Assembly: GCA_035527715.1 (NCBI GenBank)
Contig: DATKZY010000090.1
Coordinates: 1-35,527, forward strand
Direction: 5' to 3'
DNA: 35,527 nucleotides
DNA from: DSUN01 sp035527715
GTDB taxonomy: Bacteria > Planctomycetota > PUPC01 > DSUN01
Of this stretch, positions 18,117 through 24,642 are shown one piece after another. The translations under genes and the position numbers were made by a program. Below the pieces are notes generated by a model, which made no database searches, was not told the origin of the DNA, and saw nothing but the letters and a program-made list of their open reading frames with translations. The stretch's first letter is position 1; each line of letters starts with the position of its first letter.

Positions 18117-19721
18117 TCACCAGGGGTTCGCCGGCGTCATGTCCCAGGCCTCGAGCAGGCGGACCCTGGCACTGCCGCCGCGACTGAAGAGGGCTACGCC
18201 GCGAGCGTCCGCGCGGGTCGGGTAGATGGTTCGGGCGATCGCCTGACGGTCGTTCGCGAAAACCTCGACCAGCGACTTGTCCACGAAGACCCGCAGCCTC
18301 AGCGGCTCGCCCGGCTTCAGCTCGAACGGCCCGCCCTCGACCACTTTCCGCCCCTCGCCGAGGCTGGACCGCGTCGTGTCCACCTTGAGCTTCTTCTCCG
18401 CCGCGTCGTAGAAGATGGCCGTCTGTTCCTTGCCATCGGGGGAGCAGCGGACTTTGACGCCGCACTGCGCCGCGCCGTCGGGTGCCATCTCGATGCTCAG
18501 CTCGAGGCTGTTGCCGCTCACGTCCTTGAGGGGCAGCTCGCCATCGGCGGGTACGCTCAGGTTCTCGCTCTTCCTCGGGTTGTAGCGAAGGAGGGCCAGC
18601 TCCTCGGGCGGGGCCATGCGGAGCGTCTTGTCGTCGCCAAGCGAGAGGACGCGCGGGAGGCTCATCGTGCCCGACCAGCCGCTGGCGGCCTGGGTCTCGC
18701 GCCTCCGCCCATCGAAGACCCACGCCCACATGATGCGGCGGCCCTTGTCGTCCACCAGGCTCTCGGGGGCGAACAAGGCGTTGTCGGCCCAGGTCATTCG
18801 CCCATGGGTTTCGGGGGTGAAGCGGTCGTTTTCGTAGCGGCCGATGTAGTACTGGCAGCCGAGGTTGTGGCTGATGAAGAGAATCATGTGCCGGTCGCCG
18901 AGGGGGAAGAAGTCGGGGCACATGTCGTCCTCGTCGGCCCGCGTCCACTTGCGGCCGCTCTGATAGAACGGGTGAAGGTAAGTCCACTTCGCCAGGTCGT
19001 CGGAGGCGAAGAGGTAGAGGGTGTCGCCCTGGTGCTCGGGCATCTTCCGCTTGAGGCCGAACTCGCGGAGGACGAGCAGGTTGCCGGTCAGCAGGTAGTA
19101 GCGGCCGTTGTGGGTCCAGATGGCCGAGGGGTCGGCAGCGCCGTAGACGAGTTGCGAGCCGTCCTCCGCTTTCGTCACGGTGAGGCCGGGGGCGGTCTCG
19201 CGGATGACGGGGTTGTGGGGGCTCTTCGTCCACCGGTCGAGGTTGTCGTCGGTGCTCGTGGCGATGCAGATGCCGCAGGGGTTGCCCAGGCCCCAGTAGG
19301 TGATCGTCGGGACGCCCTTCTTGTCCACGAACGCCCCGCCGCTGAAGATGCCCCTGTCGGCCCCGCCGGGCTCGAGGGCGAGGGGGTGGTGGCGCCAGTG
19401 GACAAGGTCCTTGCTGGAGATGTGCGCCCAGCAGTGCCCCTTCTCGGTCTGGACGATGTACATGAGGTGGTAGCGGCCCTTCCAGAAGAGCGCGCCATTG
19501 GGGTCGAAGGGGCCGCAGACCCCTTCTGGCGCGACGGTGTGGTAGCCGGGGCGATACGGGTCGGCTTGGAGCCTCGCCCTCAATTCGCGGGTGCTCTGGA
19601 CCAGCCGGTTCACGTTCTCAGCTTCGGCCTGGGAAGCGGCGGCCATGCACAGCGCTCCTACGAACAAGGCAAGTTCACGTTTGGGGATCGACGCCGCTCT
19701 TCTCTCTTTGTCACGCGTCAC
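18117..19721 (-). CDS. GH32-like protein lacking the canonical acid/base Glu (copy 1)
   Basis: A 534-residue exported protein with the GH32 five-blade propeller and C-terminal sandwich; GH32 enzymes hydrolyse beta-fructosides such as levan and sucrose. The GTG at 19721 is preceded by AAGGA at 10 nt and gives a signal peptide ending near ASQAEA. The nucleophile motif 'GPFDPNGALFWKGRYHLMYI' has Asp73, the RDP-equivalent 'AADPS' has Asp197, and the C-terminal module has 'SLVEVFANDRQ'. In the usual 'ECPD' motif the Glu is replaced: 'DEDDMCPDFFPLGDRH', Met267 before Cys268. Both copies keep an Asp three residues before that Cys (Asp265 here). It lies 13 nt after the second GH32-like gene, to which it is closely similar, suggesting tandem duplication. 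Whether it is an active fructosidase is doubtful. Confidence 0.85.
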   Translation of the reverse strand: MTRDKERRAASIPKRELALFVGALCMAAASQAEAENVNRLVQSTRELRARLQADPYRPGYHTVAPEGVCGPFDPNGALFWKGRYHLMYIVQTEKGHCWAHISSKDLVHWRHHPLALEPGGADRGIFSGGAFVDKKGVPTITYWGLGNPCGICIATSTDDNLDRWTKSPHNPVIRETAPGLTVTKAEDGSQLVYGAADPSAIWTHNGRYYLLTGNLLVLREFGLKRKMPEHQGDTLYLFASDDLAKWTYLHPFYQSGRKWTRADEDDMCPDFFPLGDRHMILFISHNLGCQYYIGRYENDRFTPETHGRMTWADNALFAPESLVDDKGRRIMWAWVFDGRRRETQAASGWSGTMSLPRVLSLGDDKTLRMAPPEELALLRYNPRKSENLSVPADGELPLKDVSGNSLELSIEMAPDGAAQCGVKVRCSPDGKEQTAIFYDAAEKKLKVDTTRSSLGEGRKVVEGGPFELKPGEPLRLRVFVDKSLVEVFANDRQAIARTIYPTRADARGVALFSRGGSARVRLLEAWDMTPANPW

Positions 19722-19731
19722 GCGTCACGCG
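19711..19731. repeat. (TCACGCG)x3 heptamer array
   Basis: Three perfect units of TCACGCG between the two GH32-like genes. On the minus strand it reads as CGCGTGA repeats, and the GTG start at 19721 is one of three GTG codons in the array. Because the unit is 7 bp the others are out of frame. It may have arisen by slippage. Confidence 0.85.
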
Positions 19732-19734
19732 TCC

Positions 19735-21933
19735 TTACCACGGGTTTGTGGCCGCCATGTCCCAGGCGTCGAGCGACTTGGCCTTCGCCCTGCCCCCCTG
19801 GCTGAAGAGTGACACGCCGAGGGCGTCGTCGCGGCTGGGGTAGATGCGTTGGGTGACGCACTGGCGGCCGTTGGCGAAGACCTCCACAATCGAGCGGTCG
19901 AGGAAGACGCGCAGCTTCAGCGGCTCGCCCGCGCGCAGCTCGAGCGGCGCCTTCTGCACCCGCTCGTCCGCTCCGCCGGTGACGTTGAAGGGACTGGGCC
20001 AGCCGTAACGGACGTCCTTGCTGAGGCTGGACTTCGTGACGTCCAGGCTCAGTGTCCTCGCGGCGGGGTCGTAGCTGATGACGGTCTCCTCTTCGCCGCC
20101 GGGCGAGCGGCGGACTTTGAGGCCGACCTGCTTCGCACTGCCCGGCTCGATCTCCAGGGCAAGCTCCAGGCAATCGCCCTTGATGTCGCCCAGCGGCCGA
20201 TCGCCATCGAGTGCGAGGTCCGCGTGGCGGCGGGGATTCGTCCGCAGGCGCTGAAGCTCCTCGATTGGCTCGATCCGCAGCGTGCGGTCCTCGGCGAGGG
20301 AGAGGACGCGCGGCAGGCTCATCACCCCGCCCCAGCCGGCCGCTTCCTGGGCGCCGCGCTGCCGCGCCTCGCACACCCAGCCCCACAGGATGCGGCGGCC
20401 CTTGCCATCGAGCAGCGTCTCGGGGGCGAAGAAGCGGCCGCCCGACCAGGTCATCATCCCGTGACGCTCGGGTGTGAACTTCTCCTTCTCCCATCGCCCG
20501 ATGCAGTACTGCACGCCCATGTCGTGGGCGATGAAGAGGAACACGTGGCGGTCGCCGAGCGGGAAGAAGTCGGGGCACGAGGCGTCGCGGCCGTTGATCC
20601 ATTTGCGGTCGGTGATGAACGGCCCCTGGAACTCCCACTTCTTCAGGTCACCGGACTTGAAGAGCGTGGGCGTTCCGCCGCCGAAGATGGCGTAGTAGGT
20701 GTCGCCTTCGAGCCAGCCGTGGGGGTCCCACGAGCTGTACTTGCCCTCGCCGGGGTCGCCCTTCTTCGGGCTGGGCACGATGGGGTTCGAGGGGAGCTTC
20801 TCCCACTCGGTCAGCCCGTCGTCCTTGGCGATGGCGATGCAGTTGCCCACGCCGCAGCCGTGGTAGATGATGGTGGGGCGGCCGTCCTTGTTGACGAAGG
20901 CTCCGCCGCTGAAGATCCCCTGGTCGCCGTTGCCGGGCACGAGGGCGAGGGGCAGAATCGTCCAGTGCAGCAGGTCGTTGCTCACGGCGTGGCCCCAACA
21001 GTGGCCGCCATGCTGGACGATGTACATGAGGTGATAGCGGCCCTTCCAGAAGATGGCGCCGTTGGGGTCGAAGGGCATGCACACGCCCTCGGGGCTGACG
21101 AAGTGGTAGCGGGGGCGCTGTGGGTCGGCGAGGAGCCTGGCGCGGAGGGCGCGGGCGTCGGCGATCAGGTTCCCGCCCTGGACAGGCGGCACCCGGCCCC
21201 GCCAACTCGGCACGTCGCCCCGCGCGCTCACCAGGTAGCTGCCGCGGCCGTCGAGGACCAGCTTGCCGTCGGCGACGGTGGCTTTGCCGAAGAGCTTGGT
21301 GTTGGGGAACGTGCCGATCCGCTCCTCGGCCTTGCCGTCTTCGAAGGTCCACCAGGCGAGAGGCTTTGGGTCCGAAGGCTCGTCGGGCTTCAGCGCGGCG
21401 AGTTGCTCGGCGGTGAGGGCCACGCTGTAGATGCGGGCATCCTCGATGGCGCCGGCGAAACAGGCGCCGTCGCCCGACGCCACGTGGCGCAGGCCGATCA
21501 CGGCGAAGCCCTTCGCTCCGAATGCCTGCGGCTGCTGGATCGAGTAGCTCGTGTACTTCGCGCCGTTGCGGTAGATCGTGATCCGCTTGCCCTCGTAGAC
21601 GATGGCCATCTGGACGAGGGTCTTCGGGTCGGCCGTCTCGGCGGGCCAGGCCTGCTGGCTCCGCTCGGTGCGGCGGAAGAAGTCGCTGCCGGCCATCCAC
21701 TTGCCGGGTGCCAGCTCGCCGAGGACGATAGCGTCGAAGCGGTCGTCGCCGTCCTCGATGGTGAGCGCGCTGCCGCCGCGCTGGCGGAGGTCCGCCACCT
21801 GCACCCAGGCGACGAGCGTCTTGTCGGAGAGGGCCTGCGGCCCCTTGGCGTCGCCGCCCTGAACGGACCCGTCTGGCCCCAACGCCGATGCGACCATCGT
21901 GCACAGCCCCCATGCCAAGACACGTTGTCTCAT
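19735..21933 (-). CDS. GH32-like protein with N-terminal LamG domain, lacking the canonical acid/base Glu (copy 2)
   Basis: A 732-residue exported protein, first gene of a two-gene unit. ATG 21933 gives a signal peptide (MRQRVLAWGLCTMVASA) and has GGGAAG upstream. Residues 30-225 form a LamG/concanavalin-like sandwich ('TLVAWVQVADL', 'GAIEDARIYSVALTAEQLAAL'), a frequent glycan-binding attachment. The GH32 part follows: nucleophile Asp289 in 'MPFDPNGAIFWKG', RDP-equivalent Asp403 in 'SSWDPHGW', then 'GRDASCPDFFPLGDRH', where the acid/base Glu is Ser452; Asp450 sits three before Cys453 as in copy 1. The C-terminal sandwich has 'SIVEVFANGRQ' and ends 'AATNPW', like the 'PANPW' of copy 1. The frame extends upstream to 22095 but that part is promoter DNA. 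Confidence 0.85.
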   Translation of the reverse strand: MRQRVLAWGLCTMVASALGPDGSVQGGDAKGPQALSDKTLVAWVQVADLRQRGGSALTIEDGDDRFDAIVLGELAPGKWMAGSDFFRRTERSQQAWPAETADPKTLVQMAIVYEGKRITIYRNGAKYTSYSIQQPQAFGAKGFAVIGLRHVASGDGACFAGAIEDARIYSVALTAEQLAALKPDEPSDPKPLAWWTFEDGKAEERIGTFPNTKLFGKATVADGKLVLDGRGSYLVSARGDVPSWRGRVPPVQGGNLIADARALRARLLADPQRPRYHFVSPEGVCMPFDPNGAIFWKGRYHLMYIVQHGGHCWGHAVSNDLLHWTILPLALVPGNGDQGIFSGGAFVNKDGRPTIIYHGCGVGNCIAIAKDDGLTEWEKLPSNPIVPSPKKGDPGEGKYSSWDPHGWLEGDTYYAIFGGGTPTLFKSGDLKKWEFQGPFITDRKWINGRDASCPDFFPLGDRHVFLFIAHDMGVQYCIGRWEKEKFTPERHGMMTWSGGRFFAPETLLDGKGRRILWGWVCEARQRGAQEAAGWGGVMSLPRVLSLAEDRTLRIEPIEELQRLRTNPRRHADLALDGDRPLGDIKGDCLELALEIEPGSAKQVGLKVRRSPGGEEETVISYDPAARTLSLDVTKSSLSKDVRYGWPSPFNVTGGADERVQKAPLELRAGEPLKLRVFLDRSIVEVFANGRQCVTQRIYPSRDDALGVSLFSQGGRAKAKSLDAWDMAATNPW

Positions 21934-21980
21934 TCGATGCTTCCCAAGCGGCGTCTGCACTGCCGACCTCCCTGGGCTGC

Positions 21981-22010
21981 AATATATCCCGTGAACGGCC
22001 CCCCGCGCAA
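21981..22010 (-). promoter_or_regulatory. Candidate promoter for the GH32-like pair
   Basis: On the minus strand TTGCGC (22010-22005) and TATATT (21986-21981) are separated by 18 nt, about 48 bp upstream of ATG 21933. The divergent -10 TATAAT for the plus-strand gene is only 45 bp further on, so the two promoters are back to back. Confidence 0.5.
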
Positions 22011-22054
22011 GCGCTGCCCCGCAATGGCCGATGTGAGAAATCGGTCGGAGCGTG

Positions 22055-22060
22055 TATAAT
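22055..22060 (+). promoter_or_regulatory. Consensus -10 box before the hydrazine-synthase-alpha-like pair
   Basis: A perfect TATAAT in 'GCGTGTATAATAGG', 44 bp before ATG 22105. No convincing -35 is visible (TGTGAG at 17 nt), which may mean an activator is needed. Confidence 0.5.
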
Positions 22061-22104
22061 AGGCGCCGGCTGTTCCGTGTTCCGCCGTGCGACAAGGAGG
22101 CACA

Positions 22105-24642
22105 ATGTTCGATCGTCGGTTCTGGACCGTGTGCGCGGCGCTACTCCTGCCCGTTGCCGCCGCCCGCCTGGCGACCGCCGCGCAGCGCCGCCGCGAGGCC
22201 GGGCAGCAGAAGCAGTTGGAGGCGGTGCGCCCGACCCTCGAGCCGCTGCGCCGCGCCGTGGCCGACATGGTGGACACCTTCGGCCCCCGCTATCCCAAGG
22301 GCAGGGATTTCGCCGCCCGCCTCGATGCCCTGGAGGCAAGCCTGAAGGAGGCGCAGCCGCAGGACCTCGGAAAGCTCGTCTCTGAGATCGCGGCCCTCCA
22401 GCGCGAGGCCCTCATCGCCAACCCCCTGGTGAGCGGGCAGCCCATCCTCTTCGTCTCGCGGCGGCAGTACCGCTCCGACCACCACAACACCGCCACGATG
22501 TTCCAGACGGGCGAGATCAACACGGGCAGCTTCACAGGCGGCGGGGCGCTGAAGCTCGTGGACCTGGCCAAAGGGGGCGAGGTCAGGACCCTGGCCGAGG
22601 CGCCCCAGGGCTTGGCCCGCGACCCCGACGTGCGCTTCGACGGCAGAGCCGTGCTCTTCTCGATGCGCCGCGACGCAAAAGACGACTACCACCTCTACGA
22701 GGTCAACGCCGACGGCACGGGGCTGCGGCAGCTCACCTTCGGCTCCGGCGTGTCGGACTTCGACCCGCTGTACCTGCCCGACGGGCGGATCGCCTTCAGT
22801 TCCACCCGCCAGCCGAAGTACTGCATGTGCAACCGCCACATCATGGGCAACCTGTTCCGCATGGATGCCGACGGAGCAAACATCCACCAGATCGGCCGCA
22901 GCACCCTTCACGAGGGCCACGGCAACCTCACGCCCGACGGCCGCATCCTCTACGACCGCTGGGAGTACGTGGACCGCAACTTCGGCGACGCCCAGGGGGT
23001 GTGGACCTGCAACCCCGACGGCACGAACCACGCGGTCTACTGGGGCAACAACACGCCCTCTCCCGGCGCGGTGCTCGACGCCCGCATCCTGCCCGGCGCC
23101 CCCGAGCTCTTCATCGCCACCTTCTCCTCGTGCCACGACCGCCCCTGGGGCGCCATCGCCCTCGTGGACCGCCGCATCGGCGTGGACGCCACGGAGCCGG
23201 TCCTCCGCACGTGGCCGGCCAGCGCCCGCGACCTCGTGATGAAGGGCGGCTACGATGCGTTCAAGCGCGTGAACCCCAAGTACGAGGACCCCTTCCCCTT
23301 GAGCGACAAGCACTTCCTCGCCGCCCGGCAGGTCAAGGGTGAGCAGATGGGCATCGTGCTCCTGGATGTCTTTGGCAACGAGATCCTGCTCCACACCGAG
23401 GAGCCGGGCTGCTTCGACCCCATGCCCCTCGGCCCGCGGCCCCGCCCCGTCCCCGTGCCCGACCGCACGAGCCTGGCGAAGGCCGACGGCTACTTCACCA
23501 TCTACGACGTCTACACCGGCACCGGGATGGAGGCGGTCGAGCGTGGCAAGGTCAAGTGGGTGCGGGTGGTCGAGTCGCCCGAGAAGCGCTTCTGGACCCA
23601 CACCAACTGGCAGGGCAGCGGCACGCAGGCCCCAGGGATGGCGTGGGACGACTTCAACAACAAGCGGATCCTCGGCATGGCGCCCGTGGACGCCGACGGC
23701 TCGGCCTACTTCGCCGTCCCTGCCGACACATTCGTCTACTTCCAGCTCCTCGATGCCGACGGGATGATGGTGCACTCGATGCGCAGCGGCACCATCACGC
23801 GGCCCGGCGAGACGACCGGCTGCGTGGGCTGCCACGAGAACCGCCTCGGCGCCACGCCCAGCCACCTCAAGACCGCCATCAGCCGCCCCCCGTCCCCGCT
23901 CAAGCCCTGGCACGGCGAGCCGCGGCTCTTCAGCTACACGGCCGAGGTCCAGCCCCTCTTCGACCGCTACTGCCTGAAGTGCCACGACTTCGGCGGAAAG
24001 GGAGCAGGCAAGGTGGTCCTGGCCGGCGACCGCACGCTGGCCTTCAACGTCTCGTACATGGAGCTGCGGCGGAAGAACCTCGTTACCGTCCCCGGGGCCG
24101 GGCCGTGGAACATCCTCTCGCCCTACGCCTGGGGCTCCCACGCCAGCCGTGTCGTCGCCGTGCTGCGAAAGGGACACAACGACGTGACGCTCGACCCCGA
24201 GAGCTTCGACCGGCTCGTGACGTGGATTGACATCAACGCGCCCTACTACCCATCCTATGCCAGCTCGTATCCCGACAACCTCTTCGGCCGCTCGCCGCTG
24301 GACCGCAAGCAACTGGACGCGTTGAGCAAGCTCACGGGCACGCCGCTGAATCGCCAGAGCCACGAGCCGCGCGTCTGCTTCGACCGCCCCGAGAAAAGCC
24401 CCTGCCTGGCCGCGTTCAAGGACAAGAACGCCCCGAAGTACCAGGAGGCCCTGGCCATCATCCAGGCGGGCAGGGACTTGCTCGCCCGGCAGCCCCGCGA
24501 GGACATGCCGGGCGCACAGCTCCTCGGCCTCGAGGCCCAGCGCGAGAGCAAGTACCAGCGTCTGGCCGAGGCCGAGACCCGCGCCCGGCAGGCCATCCTC
24601 AAGGGCGAGAAGCTCTTCCCTCTGGAGACCGCAGGCCGATGA
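22105..24642 (+). CDS. Hydrazine synthase alpha-like protein: PD40 propeller plus two CXXCH motifs (first copy)
   Basis: An exported 845-residue protein, probably a c-type cytochrome, of unknown reaction. ATG 22105 has AAGGAGG 5 nt upstream; a GTG 18 nt earlier is unlikely. The signal peptide runs to about residue 29 (FWTVCAALLLPVAAARLATA). A charged helical stretch (30-110) is followed by a beta-propeller with TolB/PD40-type motifs ('DPDVRFDGRAVLFSMRRD', 'YEVNADGTGLRQLTF', 'FRMDADGANIHQIG'). After it comes the HZS-alpha-type segment 'SAYFAVPADTFVYFQLLDAD', haem motif CVGCH (573-577), then CLKCH (623-627) and a helical tail ending 'RLVTWIDINAPYYPSY'. Homologues occur in many planctomycetes and verrucomicrobia that are not anammox, so a role in hydrazine synthesis is not implied. 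Its stop overlaps the start of the second copy in an ATGA. Confidence 0.85.
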   Translation: MFDRRFWTVCAALLLPVAAARLATAAQRRREAGQQKQLEAVRPTLEPLRRAVADMVDTFGPRYPKGRDFAARLDALEASLKEAQPQDLGKLVSEIAALQREALIANPLVSGQPILFVSRRQYRSDHHNTATMFQTGEINTGSFTGGGALKLVDLAKGGEVRTLAEAPQGLARDPDVRFDGRAVLFSMRRDAKDDYHLYEVNADGTGLRQLTFGSGVSDFDPLYLPDGRIAFSSTRQPKYCMCNRHIMGNLFRMDADGANIHQIGRSTLHEGHGNLTPDGRILYDRWEYVDRNFGDAQGVWTCNPDGTNHAVYWGNNTPSPGAVLDARILPGAPELFIATFSSCHDRPWGAIALVDRRIGVDATEPVLRTWPASARDLVMKGGYDAFKRVNPKYEDPFPLSDKHFLAARQVKGEQMGIVLLDVFGNEILLHTEEPGCFDPMPLGPRPRPVPVPDRTSLAKADGYFTIYDVYTGTGMEAVERGKVKWVRVVESPEKRFWTHTNWQGSGTQAPGMAWDDFNNKRILGMAPVDADGSAYFAVPADTFVYFQLLDADGMMVHSMRSGTITRPGETTGCVGCHENRLGATPSHLKTAISRPPSPLKPWHGEPRLFSYTAEVQPLFDRYCLKCHDFGGKGAGKVVLAGDRTLAFNVSYMELRRKNLVTVPGAGPWNILSPYAWGSHASRVVAVLRKGHNDVTLDPESFDRLVTWIDINAPYYPSYASSYPDNLFGRSPLDRKQLDALSKLTGTPLNRQSHEPRVCFDRPEKSPCLAAFKDKNAPKYQEALAIIQAGRDLLARQPREDMPGAQLLGLEAQRESKYQRLAEAETRARQAILKGEKLFPLETAGR

